Positions 35,530-44,790 of a DNA stretch of 64,000 nucleotides are shown here, one piece after another (position 1 is the first letter of the stretch; each line of letters opens with the position of its first letter). The notes below the pieces were generated by a model. It did not search any database and was not told the origin of the DNA. It saw only the letters and a list, made by a program, of their open reading frames with translations. The translations under genes and the position numbers were made by a program. The stretch is from contig JASGKX010000001.1 in assembly GCA_049840475.1 (NCBI GenBank), positions 1,736,001-1,800,000 of the forward strand, given 5' to 3'. This DNA comes from JBGVSA01 sp049840475. GTDB taxonomy: Bacteria > Pseudomonadota > Gammaproteobacteria > Burkholderiales > Rhodocyclaceae.

Positions 35530-36870
35530 TTACGAGGCGTACGAGAACTTATCGCCCGCCACCTCGCGGTCATACACCCGTTCCCCCGCCACATACGTCG
35601 CGCGCACTGCGCGGTCGTCGCCAAGAATCATCATCACGAACAACTGCTCGACGATGTCCTGTACGAACCCGCTGCGGAAGGACATGAGCGGCGTGGCTTT
35701 CTTGTCGAGTACGACGAGGTCTGCTTCGAACCCCTTGGCAACGGTGCCGATGCGGTCGTCGAGATACAGTGCTTCAGCACTGCCGCGCGTGGCGAGGTAG
35801 AAAGCCTGGATGGCGTTGAGCTTGGTCGAGTTCATCTGCGCCATCTTGTACGCCTCGTTGAGCGTTTGAAGCTGGCTGAAACTCGTGCCGCCGCCGACGT
35901 CCGTACCCAGGCCGACGCGCACGGGCCGCTCTGCCTTCTTTGCATCAAAGAGTCGGAACAGGCCGCTGCCGAGAAAGAAGTTCGACGTAGGGCAGTGCGC
36001 CAATGCCGCACCGGTCTGATGGCAGGTGCAGAAATCGTCCTCGGTCAGATGCACGCCGTGCCCGTACACAGAGCGCGGGCGAACGATGCCGACGTTGGCG
36101 TACACGTCGAGGTAGCTCTTGCGATCGGGGAATAGCTCTGTCACCCAGGCGATTTCCGCCAGGTTCTCGCACAGATGGGTCTGCACGAAAACGTCGTCAT
36201 GCTCGCGCACCAGCGTGCCGCAGGCGTCCAGTTGCGCCTGCGTGCTTGTCGGGGCGAAGCGCGGCGTCACGCAGTAATGCTGGCGGCCTTTGCCATGCCA
36301 GCGCGCGATGAGCGCCTTGCTCTCGTCGTAGCCGCGTTGTGCGGTGTCGAGCAAGGCGTCCGGCGCGTGACGATCCATCAGCACCTTGCCCGCGATCATG
36401 CGCGTATTGAAGCGGCTGGATTCTTCAAAGAATGCGTTGACCGATTGCGGGTGCACCGTGCAGTAGACGACCGCCGTGGTCGTACCTGCACGCAGCAACT
36501 CGCGCAGAAATACCCCGGCGACTCTGTCGGCATGCGCCTTGTCGGCGAACTTCTGTTCCGCGACGAAGGTGTATTTGTTCAACCATTCCAGCAGTTGTTC
36601 GCCGAAGGCGGCGATCATTTCGGTCTGCGGGTAGTGGATGTGCGTGTCGATGAAGCCTGCCGAGATGATCGAGTCAGGATAGTGCTCGGGGGTGACACCT
36701 GTGGGCAGGCGCTTGCCGACTTCCGATGCGGGGCCAAGATCGACGATCACGCCGTTGTCGATCACCACGATCGCATCGGGGATGTAGACGAGACAGTCTT
36801 CGGGCTTGCTGAGAAACGGGTCGCCTTTGAACGTGACGACGTCTGCGCGCAGCGCCTTGCTGTGGGCCAT
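35530..36870 (-). CDS. guaD: Guanine deaminase
   Basis: A 446-residue amidohydrolase that converts guanine to xanthine and ammonia. Metal and substrate motifs are in order: HIHYPQTEM, CVTPRFAPT, QTHLCENLAE, YGHGVHLTEDD, HCPTSNFFLGSG and GTDVGGGTSFS. ATG 36870 (MAHSKALRADVVTFKGDPF) was chosen because a purine-rich site precedes it and the longer open frame to 37023 has no similarity. The gene stands alone between the repeat block and the cus operon, with 200 bp of unremarkable sequence upstream. Confidence 0.95.
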   Translation of the reverse strand: MAHSKALRADVVTFKGDPFLSKPEDCLVYIPDAIVVIDNGVIVDLGPASEVGKRLPTGVTPEHYPDSIISAGFIDTHIHYPQTEMIAAFGEQLLEWLNKYTFVAEQKFADKAHADRVAGVFLRELLRAGTTTAVVYCTVHPQSVNAFFEESSRFNTRMIAGKVLMDRHAPDALLDTAQRGYDESKALIARWHGKGRQHYCVTPRFAPTSTQAQLDACGTLVREHDDVFVQTHLCENLAEIAWVTELFPDRKSYLDVYANVGIVRPRSVYGHGVHLTEDDFCTCHQTGAALAHCPTSNFFLGSGLFRLFDAKKAERPVRVGLGTDVGGGTSFSQLQTLNEAYKMAQMNSTKLNAIQAFYLATRGSAEALYLDDRIGTVAKGFEADLVVLDKKATPLMSFRSGFVQDIVEQLFVMMILGDDRAVRATYVAGERVYDREVAGDKFSYAS

Positions 36871-37070
36871 GGTGCATTCCTTTGCTGGAGTCGGAGGGCG
36901 GGAGCGGGCCCGCATCGAGCGGCAGAACGACCGGCCTCGCAAGGCGGCGTGGTGATGCGCGGCCGAAACGACGCGCATCGGATCTGCAGCGTATTCTGCC
37001 ATCGGCAGGGGGCCGTCCGGCAAGCCCCCTTTTTGTGATAGTGCCGATAGGCGAACGCGCAGCCTGGACG

Positions 37071-37415
37071 TCAGCGCTTGCTGATAGCCGTGATCACACC
37101 TTCGGTTCCCTGCATGCGGAGTTCGAAGGCGACCTTGTCACCCACCTTGAGGTCTTTGGGCAACACGCCCGGCAGCACGTTGAACGGCATGGTCATGCCC
37201 GGCCAGTCGAGGCTCGGGATCGCGTCGTGCGCCAGCGTCACACGGTTGCTGGCGGCGTCGATGCGACGCACCACGCCTTGTCCCTGATGCACCTGCGGAG
37301 TCGCGACGGCGTGTGCGCCGTGACCCGCGTGCGGATCGGCGGCAACGGCCGGGAGCGTGGTGCCCAGCAGGGCGAAGACTGCGAACAACGGGGCGATCAT
37401 GTTGTGGCGATTCAT
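37071..37415 (-). CDS. cusF: Periplasmic copper/silver-binding protein, CusF family
   Basis: A 114-residue exported protein with signal peptide ending near AVAA and a CusF OB-fold domain. The Cu(I)-binding signature is visible: His in TLAHDAIPSLDW, Trp and two Met in DWPGMTMPF, the residues that hold copper in E. coli CusF. It delivers metal to the CusCBA pump. ATG 37415 is preceded by AAGGAGA. It overlaps the end of cusA by four bases and is the last gene of the operon. Confidence 0.93.
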   Translation of the reverse strand: MNRHNMIAPLFAVFALLGTTLPAVAADPHAGHGAHAVATPQVHQGQGVVRRIDAASNRVTLAHDAIPSLDWPGMTMPFNVLPGVLPKDLKVGDKVAFELRMQGTEGVITAISKR

Positions 37416-40400
37416 GCGGATTCTCCTTGATGAGTGGAGTGGGTCGAATGCTGGCGTGGGCGGCGCATCAGCAGGTAGGCAGCAGGGATGACGAACATTG
37501 AAAGCAGGGGGGCAGTGATCATGCCGCCCACCATGGGTGCGGCAATACGGCTCATGACTTCTGAGCCCGCACCGCTGCCCCACATGATCGGCAGCAGGCC
37601 GACGAGGATCGTCGCCACTGTCATGACCTTGGGCCGCACCCGTTGCACGGCGCCTTCGCGCAGCGCGTCGAGCACCATCGCCAGCGTGGGCGTCTGGCCG
37701 TGTGGCGTGCGCGCTTCGAGTGCTTGCTTGAGATACAGCAGCATGATCACGCCGAATTCGGCGGACACCCCGCCAAGCGCGATAAAGCCCACGCCCGTGG
37801 CAACCGACATGTGATAGCCGAGCAGGTACAAGAACCACACGCCGCCGATCAACGCGAAGGGCAATGTGGCCATGATCAGCAGCGCTTCGTCAAAGCGACG
37901 GAAGGTCAGGTACAGCAGCACGAAGATGATCAACAGCATCGCCGGCACGACGAGCTTGAGTCGTGCGTTGGCACGTTCGAGGTACTCGAACTGGCCGGAG
38001 TAACCCACGCTCACGCCAGCGGGCAGGACGACATGCTCACCAATGGCTGCCTGCAGATCGTGGACGACGGCGGAGAGATCGCGCTCGCGCACGTCGATGT
38101 AGATCCACGAGGCCAGTTGACCGTTTTCGCTCTTGAGCATCGGAGGGCCGTCGGCAATGTTGACCTTCGCTACCGTGCCGAGCGTGATCAACGCGCCGGC
38201 AGGCGTTACCACCGGCAACTCGCGCAATCGCTGCACCGAGTCGCGCAGTTCACGCGGATAGCGCAGGTTGATCGGATAGCGGGCGGTGCCCTCGACGGTC
38301 TCTCCGATGTTCTCGCCGCCAATCAGGCGCGTGACCACGTTCTGCACGTCCGCCACATTGAGCCCATAGCGGCCAGCGGCGTCGCGATCGATGGCCACGT
38401 CCACGTAGCGCCCGCCGGTGAGCCGTTCGGCCAGCGCGGACGACACGCCGGGCACGCTCTTGGCGGTGCGCTCGATTTCGAGCGCGGCACGTTCGATGGC
38501 GGCGAGGTCACTACCTGACACCTTGATGCCGATGGGGCTCTTGATGCCGGTCGCCAGCATGTCGATGCGGTTGCGGATGGGCGGTACCCAAATGTTGGCA
38601 AGCCCCGGCACCTGCACCACGCGGTCGAGTTCCTCCACCAGCTTTTCGGGTGTCATGCCCGGCCGCCATTGATCGCGCGGCTTGAACTGGATGGTGGTCT
38701 CGAACATCTCCATCGGCGCGTTGTCGGTCGCGCTGTCTGCGCGCCCTGCCTTGCCAAAAACAGTGGCGACTTCCGGCACGGTCTTGATCAGGCGGTCGGT
38801 CTGCTGGAGCAGCTCGGCAGCCTTTGCGGCAGACAACCCCGGCAATGCCGATGGCATGTACAGCAGATCGCCTTCGTCCATCTTGGGCAGGAACTCGCCG
38901 CCCAGATGCAGCGTGGGCCAGATCGATGTGGCAAGCGCTACCGCTGCTACTGCCAGCGTCACGCGCGGCCGTCTTAGTACCCATTCGAGCAAGGGGCGAT
39001 AGGCTGCGATCAATGCACGACTCAGCGGATTGCGCGATTCGGACGGGATGCGGCCGCGAATCCACAGCCCCATCAGCACGGGAACCAGCGTGACGGACAG
39101 GCCCGCCGCTGCCGCCATAGCGTAGGTCTTGGTGAAGGCCAGCGGACCGAAAAGGCGCCCCTCCTGCGCTTCGAGCGTGAAGATCGGCACGAACGACAGC
39201 GTGATGATGAGCAGGCTGAAGAACAGCGCTGGGCCGACCTCTGCCGCCGCCTCGCCGATAACGTGCCAGCGCTCGTCACCCTTGAGTTCGCCGTCGGGGT
39301 GCGCGTGCTGCCATGCCTCGATGCGCTTGTGGGCGTTCTCGATCATCACCACCGCGGCGTTGACCATCGCGCCGATGGCAATGGCGATACCACCGAGCGA
39401 CATGATGTTGGCATTTACGCCCTGGTAGCGCATGACGATGAACGCGCACAGCACGCCCAGCGGCAGCGAGATGATCGCCACCAGTGCGCTGCGCAGGTGC
39501 CACAGAAAGACGAGGCACACGACGGCCACCACGATGAACTCTTCGAGCAACTTGTGGCTGAGATTCTCTACCGCGTGGTCGATGAGCTGGCTGCGGTCGT
39601 AGGTGGTGACCACCTCCACGCCTGCGGGCAGGCTGTGTTTGAGTGTTTCCAGCTTTGTCTTGACCGCTGCGATGGTCTCGCGTGCATTCTTGCCTGAACG
39701 CAGGATCACCACGCCGCCGACCACTTCGCCCTGGCCGTCCAGTTCGGCAATGCCGCGTCGCATTTCGGGGCCGGTCTGCACGCGCGCCACATCACCAAGC
39801 CGTACGACGGTGCCGCGCTCGGTCCGCAGGGGAATGGCGCGGAAGTCATCGAGCGACTTCAGGTAGCCCGTTGCGCGCACCATGTACTCGGCCTCGGCCA
39901 GTTCCACGACCGAGCCACCCGCTTCCTGATTCGCCTTCTGCACCGCGTCGGCCACCGCATCCGCGTCGATGCCGTAGGCGGCGAGGCGCGCCGGATCGAG
40001 CACGATCTGATACTGCTTGACCATGCCGCCAATGGTGGCCACCTCGGCCACGTTGGGCAGCGTCTTCAGTTCGTACTTGAGGAACCAGTCCTGCAGGCCG
40101 CGCAGATCGGCGAGGCTACGCTGCCCGGTCTTGTCGACCAGTGCGTATTCGTAGATCCACCCCACGCCAGTGGCGTCCGGTCCGAGTGATGGACGTGCGC
40201 TTTGTGGCAGACGCCCCTGCACTTGGTTGAGGTACTCAAGCACGCGGGAGCGGGCCCAATACAAATCTGTGTGATCGTCGAACAGCACGTATACGTAGGA
40301 GTCGCCAAAGAACGAATACCCGCGCACGGTCTTCACGCCCGGCACCGACAGCATGGTGGTGGTGAGCGGGTAAGTGACCTGATCTTCAACGATGCGCGGG

Positions 40401-40570
40401 GCCTGTCCGGGGTACGGCGTGCGGATGATGACTTGCACGTCGGACAGATCGGGCAGGGCGTTGACCGGCATCGTTCGCGCAGCCCATAGTCCCCATGCAG
40501 TCAGCATGAGGGCCGCAAGCAGGACCATGAAGCGGTTGCCGATAGACCAATGAATGAGGCGCGAGATCAT
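37412..40570 (-). CDS. cusA: Copper/silver RND efflux pump CusA, with Asn at the proton-relay Asp
   Basis: A 1,052-residue inner-membrane RND transporter that exports Cu(I)/Ag(I) using the proton gradient. Similarity to E. coli CusA is very clear. The three methionines of the metal site are present in LLYMPSALPG, PMEMFETT and RIDMLATGIKSPIG. In transmembrane helix 4 the family reads GAMVDAA...MIEN; here the Asp is Asn404 (codon AAC at 39361-39359), while Glu411, the AEFG Glu and the RVRPK Lys are kept. In E. coli the equivalent is D405, known to be needed for transport. The protein may therefore be impaired. It overlaps cusB by four bases. Confidence 0.95.
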   Translation of the reverse strand: MISRLIHWSIGNRFMVLLAALMLTAWGLWAARTMPVNALPDLSDVQVIIRTPYPGQAPRIVEDQVTYPLTTTMLSVPGVKTVRGYSFFGDSYVYVLFDDHTDLYWARSRVLEYLNQVQGRLPQSARPSLGPDATGVGWIYEYALVDKTGQRSLADLRGLQDWFLKYELKTLPNVAEVATIGGMVKQYQIVLDPARLAAYGIDADAVADAVQKANQEAGGSVVELAEAEYMVRATGYLKSLDDFRAIPLRTERGTVVRLGDVARVQTGPEMRRGIAELDGQGEVVGGVVILRSGKNARETIAAVKTKLETLKHSLPAGVEVVTTYDRSQLIDHAVENLSHKLLEEFIVVAVVCLVFLWHLRSALVAIISLPLGVLCAFIVMRYQGVNANIMSLGGIAIAIGAMVNAAVVMIENAHKRIEAWQHAHPDGELKGDERWHVIGEAAAEVGPALFFSLLIITLSFVPIFTLEAQEGRLFGPLAFTKTYAMAAAAGLSVTLVPVLMGLWIRGRIPSESRNPLSRALIAAYRPLLEWVLRRPRVTLAVAAVALATSIWPTLHLGGEFLPKMDEGDLLYMPSALPGLSAAKAAELLQQTDRLIKTVPEVATVFGKAGRADSATDNAPMEMFETTIQFKPRDQWRPGMTPEKLVEELDRVVQVPGLANIWVPPIRNRIDMLATGIKSPIGIKVSGSDLAAIERAALEIERTAKSVPGVSSALAERLTGGRYVDVAIDRDAAGRYGLNVADVQNVVTRLIGGENIGETVEGTARYPINLRYPRELRDSVQRLRELPVVTPAGALITLGTVAKVNIADGPPMLKSENGQLASWIYIDVRERDLSAVVHDLQAAIGEHVVLPAGVSVGYSGQFEYLERANARLKLVVPAMLLIIFVLLYLTFRRFDEALLIMATLPFALIGGVWFLYLLGYHMSVATGVGFIALGGVSAEFGVIMLLYLKQALEARTPHGQTPTLAMVLDALREGAVQRVRPKVMTVATILVGLLPIMWGSGAGSEVMSRIAAPMVGGMITAPLLSMFVIPAAYLLMRRPRQHSTHSTHQGESA

Positions 40571-42030
40571 CGTGTGCCTCCGTCCTGGGTGATGTCGGTG
40601 ACGACGGCGCCGTTCTCATCGTTGCGGAAGGTGAAGCGCACCGTATCGCCCGGCTTGGCGCGTGCAGCCAGCGTTGGGTCGGCCAGTTCGAAGGGCATGG
40701 TCATTGCTGGCCATTGCAGCGACGGAACGGGCTCGTGTTCCAGCGTGATGCTGTGGCCATCGACCGCCCTGACCACGCCGCGTGCCGTGGCGACCTGTGC
40801 TGTCGCCGCCGGTGCCGACGCCGATGCCATGCGCGCCAGCACGCCACGCAGGCTGGCTTCGGAGTCGATCATGAATTGGCCCGACACCACCACGCGCTGG
40901 CCTTCGGCAAGGCCAGCCAGGATTTCGCTCTGGCCGTCGCGTTCGCGGCCGACGCGGACTTCGGCGGGGGCGAACTTGCCGGCGTCCTCGGCGACGATCA
41001 CAACATGACGCGTACCGGTCGCGATGACGGCGTCGCTCGGCACCAGCAACGCGGCCTGCGATGCGCTGCCGGTGAGTTCGATACGCGCGTACATGCCTGG
41101 GCGCAACGCACCGTTGCGATTGGGGATCTGCGTGCGCACACGCACCGTACGCGTCGTTGCATTGAGTTCCGGCACCACGGTTTCGATGCGGGCAGCGATG
41201 GCATCGTCAGGCGAAGCGGCGATGCGCACGCGCACAGGTGTGCCTGGTTTCAGCGCGCTGGATTGCGCTTCGGGTACGTCCGCTTCGACCCACACCGAAG
41301 ACAGCCCGTTGATGCGCGCCAGCGTCTGGCCAGCCGTGACGATCATGCCTTCGCGTACCGACCATTCGGCCAGCATGCCACCGCGCGGGGCAGACACGGT
41401 GAGCACGGCCTGCGGCGTATTGGTGCGTTCGAGTGCGACGACCTGCGATGCGGTCATGCCCAACTGGAGCAGGCGCGAGCGCGAGGCGGCGGCCAGCTCG
41501 GCATCGTTGCGCACGGCGAGATATTCACGTTGTGCCGCCAGCCATTCCGGCACGCGGATGTCGGCGATCGGCGCGCCTGCAGCGATGACATCGCCTGCTG
41601 CGCGGGCGTACACGCGCTCGACGATGCCGCCGGCACGCGCCTGCGCGATGGCGACGTCGCGGTCATTGAAGACCACCGTCCCGGTGACATCGAGCGCACT
41701 GGTCAGTTGCCCACGGGTGACGGTGGCGAATTTCACGCCGGTGTTCTGCGCCAAGGTGGGGTCGATGCGTACGGCGGCTGTTTCGGCGGTTTCGTCCGCG
41801 TAACGCGGCACGAGGTCCATATCCATGAATGGCGACTTGCCCGGCTTGTCGAAATGCTGGTCGGGCTTCATCGGGTCGTACCAGTACAGCACGGCGCGTG
41901 ATGAGGCCGCCGCCGCAGCGTCGGCATGCGAAGCGTGTGAATTCGCGAGACGTGCGTTGAGCATCCAGCCGGCGCCTGCGCCGACGACGAGTGCGACGGC
42001 CACGGCCGTGCAGAGAGTGGTCTTGTTCAT
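40567..42030 (-). CDS. cusB: CusB-type membrane fusion protein with C-terminal CusF-like domain
   Basis: A 487-residue periplasmic adaptor linking CusA to CusC. An N-terminal anchor/signal (VAVALVVGAGAGWML) is followed by a heavy-metal-binding motif (YWYDPMKPDQHFDKPGKSPFMDMDLVP), the lipoyl/hairpin and beta-barrel parts (GGIVERVYARAAGDVI, NRNGALRPGMYARIEL) and, after about residue 410, an extra CusF-like domain with SITLEHEPVPSLQWPAMTMPF. The operon thus holds two CusF domains, one fused and one free. ATG 42030 is the start; the frame is open far upstream but lies inside cusC. Confidence 0.93.
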   Translation of the reverse strand: MNKTTLCTAVAVALVVGAGAGWMLNARLANSHASHADAAAAASSRAVLYWYDPMKPDQHFDKPGKSPFMDMDLVPRYADETAETAAVRIDPTLAQNTGVKFATVTRGQLTSALDVTGTVVFNDRDVAIAQARAGGIVERVYARAAGDVIAAGAPIADIRVPEWLAAQREYLAVRNDAELAAASRSRLLQLGMTASQVVALERTNTPQAVLTVSAPRGGMLAEWSVREGMIVTAGQTLARINGLSSVWVEADVPEAQSSALKPGTPVRVRIAASPDDAIAARIETVVPELNATTRTVRVRTQIPNRNGALRPGMYARIELTGSASQAALLVPSDAVIATGTRHVVIVAEDAGKFAPAEVRVGRERDGQSEILAGLAEGQRVVVSGQFMIDSEASLRGVLARMASASAPAATAQVATARGVVRAVDGHSITLEHEPVPSLQWPAMTMPFELADPTLAARAKPGDTVRFTFRNDENGAVVTDITQDGGTR

Positions 42031-43241
42031 CAACGTTCCCCGGTCAGGAAGTAGAGGCGCGTGTTGGCAGCGGCCAACCGGCTTTCGATATCGATGCGGC
42101 GCAGTTGTGCCGCCAGTCGCGCGCGGCGCGCTTCGATCACGGCGGTCGTGTCGCTGCGCGCACCTGCGACGGAGGCGAGCGCGAGTTGGATCTGGCGGTC
42201 GATCAGCGGCAGCGTGTCGGTATCGATGCGGCTGAGCTGACGTTGCAATGCGTCGCGTTCGGCGAGCAGCGTGGCGTACTCGCTGTGCGCTTCGGCGAGT
42301 CGCGCATCGCGTTCGGCCTGGCTGCGGTCGATTTCGGCCTGCGCGGCGGCGATGCGCGGTTCCTGACGCGTGCTCTGGAAGATGGGCAGGTCGACGCTGA
42401 ACTTGACCATGGCCATGCCTTTGTCCATGGCGTCGAGGCCGAAGCCAAGCTCCACGCCCCAGTTCGGATGCGTGGCGGCGCGAGCCAGTGCCAGTTCGGC
42501 GGATGCGGCTTCGTGCTGGAGTGACGCGGTGCGGATGTCCGGCTGCTGATCGAGCGCAGAGTCGTCTACTTGCGGGCGGCTGACCCAGCCCGGCAGTTCT
42601 CCGTCGGCGGTGTTTGCCGATGTGCCGATCCAGCGCGCAAGGCGTGCGACGGCCTGTGCACGCTGCGCTTGCAGATCGTCGCGGGCATCTTGCAGGTCGA
42701 GCGCGTCGGTGCGCGCACCGAAAGCCGTGGCGGGACTTGCGCCGCCAGCGATGCTGGCAAGGTCGCGCTGGCGCCACTGCTGGTTGAGCGCGTCTTGTGC
42801 GTCGAGGACCGCGACGCGACGGTCGACGTAATACAGGCCCAGCCACGCGAGCGCGGCTTCGCGCCGCACGTTGAGGCGAGCAAAGCGTTCGCGCGCCTGA
42901 GCCGTGCGTACCTCGGTTTCGGCAAGCCGTTGTTCCGCTTCGCGGCGTGCGCTACTGGGTAGCTCCTGCATGACGCTGACCACGCGCTTGGCACCGCCGG
43001 GGCGGAACCGATCGGGGCCGGACGTGGGCAGGTCATCCACCCAGGCGGACAGTTTCGGGTCCGGCAGGGCGCCAGCCGAAACGGTGAGCGATTGCGCCGC
43101 ACGGCTGGCAGCCGTGGCGGCAAGGATGTCGGGCGCGCGCTCGGACGCAGCCTGCATGGCTTGGTCCAGGCTCAACGCGTGCGCCGACAGGCTGACGGTG
43201 CCATACAGGCAGGCCGCCAAGCCAAGTCGAATTGGGGACAT
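42030..43241 (-). CDS. cusC: TolC-family outer membrane efflux protein CusC
   Basis: A 403-residue outer-membrane factor with signal peptide ending near SAHA and two long Ala/Gln/Arg-rich coiled-coil repeats typical of the TolC/OEP family (AESGAL-like AQSLTVSAGALPDPKLSA near the start). It forms the outer channel of the CusCBA pump. The stop overlaps the cusB start by one base. It is shorter than E. coli CusC (about 460) and lacks an obvious lipobox. Confidence 0.9.
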   Translation of the reverse strand: MSPIRLGLAACLYGTVSLSAHALSLDQAMQAASERAPDILAATAASRAAQSLTVSAGALPDPKLSAWVDDLPTSGPDRFRPGGAKRVVSVMQELPSSARREAEQRLAETEVRTAQARERFARLNVRREAALAWLGLYYVDRRVAVLDAQDALNQQWRQRDLASIAGGASPATAFGARTDALDLQDARDDLQAQRAQAVARLARWIGTSANTADGELPGWVSRPQVDDSALDQQPDIRTASLQHEAASAELALARAATHPNWGVELGFGLDAMDKGMAMVKFSVDLPIFQSTRQEPRIAAAQAEIDRSQAERDARLAEAHSEYATLLAERDALQRQLSRIDTDTLPLIDRQIQLALASVAGARSDTTAVIEARRARLAAQLRRIDIESRLAAANTRLYFLTGER

Positions 43242-43349
43242 GAGTCTCTCCGCTCGATACGTTCAGAAATGAGCGGCGCCTGGCGCGTGCATGCCAAGGG
43301 CATGCGTCTTGCGCGCGGCGACGCCCGGGACGGACGTCAGCGGAGAGGG

Positions 43350-43760
43350 CTAATTACGGAAGACCTGGTACTGCAATCGCAGTGGCGGCGACGCCGCAAC
43401 GAGCGTGGGCGGCTCGGGGCGGGCAACGGGAGCGGTTTCGGTGATGGCGTTGACCAATGCAGGGGCCACGAACAGCGTGAACAGCACTGGCGGCGGCAGA
43501 TTGGGTACGCGTGCGTCGGAGGATTGCGAGTCGCGCTCGCAGTGCACCTTGCAGGCGACGGGCTGTTCCTTCTGCGTCATTTCGCAGTCGGCCATGCCCG
43601 CCATCGCGCCATGCCCCATGCTGCTCGCCATCGGTTCCGGCATGGGCGGATGCCCGGTCACGTTCTCGACGCAGGCATAGGCAGCCGTCACCAACTGGCT
43701 GAACACCAGCATGAGGGCGAGGAACCACGCCAGACGAGGGACGCGCAAAGGGCGAAACAT
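43350..43760 (-). CDS. Small exported Met/His/Cys-rich protein of the cus operon
   Basis: A 136-residue protein of unknown family. An N-terminal hydrophobic segment (LAWFLALMLVFSQLVTAAYA) is followed by a stretch rich in metal-ligand residues (MPEPMASSMGHGAMAGMAD, CEM, CKVHCE) and a second hydrophobic segment before a C-terminal tail. The composition and its place 108 bp upstream of cusC on the same strand suggest periplasmic copper binding or sensing; similar proteins accompany copper operons in related bacteria. An inverted repeat lies just upstream, so this is probably the first operon gene. Confidence 0.7.
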   Translation of the reverse strand: MFRPLRVPRLAWFLALMLVFSQLVTAAYACVENVTGHPPMPEPMASSMGHGAMAGMADCEMTQKEQPVACKVHCERDSQSSDARVPNLPPPVLFTLFVAPALVNAITETAPVARPEPPTLVAASPPLRLQYQVFRN

Positions 43761-43784
43761 GTCCGCGAGTATAAGGAAATAAGT

Positions 43785-43797
43785 GACACTTGGTGTC
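43785..43797. promoter_or_regulatory. Inverted repeat upstream of the cus operon
   Basis: GACAC-TTG-GTGTC, 25 bp before the first gene. It could be the binding site of a CusR/CopR-type activator; no such regulator gene is in the window. Confidence 0.45.
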
Positions 43798-44077
43798 GCA
43801 GATGCTTAGGGCGCCTAATTGAGATGGATCAACAACGCCCGGCAACGCTCGTCCAGACGTGCTCTACGCCATCGATTTCCCCTTGTCGTGAGCCCGCGTC
43901 ACGCAATGTTGCGGCGTAACGCTTTGCGTTTAATCCGGCCACGGTTTACCCTTACGGATTGCCATGCGCTCGCAGGAAGCCGTCTTTCGGCTCCCGCCAG
44001 GTCTCCCGGATAGTGAGCGCGCAGTGTTTTTCGCAACTGACGCCTCGCGTCACCTTCAAGAAATAAAGGGAACTCTC

Positions 44078-44719
44078 ATGAAGATCGCTCTCATCAACGA
44101 GAACAGCCAGGCTGCCAAGAACGAAGTCATCTTCAACGCGCTGAAGACGGTTGCCGAGCCCCTGGGCCACACCGTGTTCAACTACGGCATGTACTCGGCC
44201 GACGACAAGGCGCAACTCACCTACGTGATGAACGGCCTGCTGGCTGGCATCCTGCTGAACTCCAAGGCCGCTGACTTCGTCGTGACCGGCTGCGGCACGG
44301 GCATGGGCGCCATGCTGGCCTGCAACGCGATGCCGGGCGTGTTCTGCGGTCTGGTGATCGATCCGACCGACGCTTTCCTGTTCGGCCAGATCAACGACGG
44401 CAACGCCATCTCGATGCCCTACGCCAAGGGTTTCGGCTGGGCCGCTGAACTGAACCTGCAAGACGTCTACCGCAAGCTGTTCGACGGCGAGCGTGGTCTG
44501 GGCTACCCGAAGGAACGCGCTGCCATCATGGCGAAGAACCGCGGCATCCTGAAGGAAGTGAAGGCCGCTGCAAACAAGGACATGCTGACCGTTCTGAAGA
44601 GCGTTGATCCGACGCTGGTGAAGGCCGCTGTGGCCGGCGAGAAGTTCCAAGAGTACTTCTTCGCCAACAGCCAAGACGCAGAAATGTCGGCTTACCTGAA
44701 GCAAGTGCTGGCTGCCTGA
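44078..44719 (+). CDS. RpiB/LacA/LacB-family sugar-phosphate isomerase-like protein
   Basis: A 213-residue protein with the RpiB fold: MKIALINENSQAAKNEV at the start and the phosphate/active-site loop VTGCGTGMGAMLACN (about 66-80). RpiB-family enzymes interconvert aldose and ketose phosphates; the substrate of this longer subgroup is not clear. Codon choice is strongly biased to CTG, AAG, GGC and GCC and the gene has its own strong terminator, which suggests high expression. ATG 44078 follows AAAGGGA; the frame is open upstream without similarity. Confidence 0.85.
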   Translation: MKIALINENSQAAKNEVIFNALKTVAEPLGHTVFNYGMYSADDKAQLTYVMNGLLAGILLNSKAADFVVTGCGTGMGAMLACNAMPGVFCGLVIDPTDAFLFGQINDGNAISMPYAKGFGWAAELNLQDVYRKLFDGERGLGYPKERAAIMAKNRGILKEVKAAANKDMLTVLKSVDPTLVKAAVAGEKFQEYFFANSQDAEMSAYLKQVLAA

Positions 44720-44739
44720 GTTCCGGCGCTGCCTCGCTG

Positions 44740-44768
44740 AAAAAACCCGCCTCGTGGCGGGTTTTTTT
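44740..44768 (+). terminator. Rho-independent terminator of the RpiB-like gene
   Basis: 12-bp stem AAAAAACCCGCC/GGCGGGTTTTTT with a TCGT loop and a further T run. The A-rich left side lets it also serve the convergent deaminase gene. Confidence 0.93.
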
Positions 44769-44790
44769 TCGCCTGTCGTCGCGACAGTTA

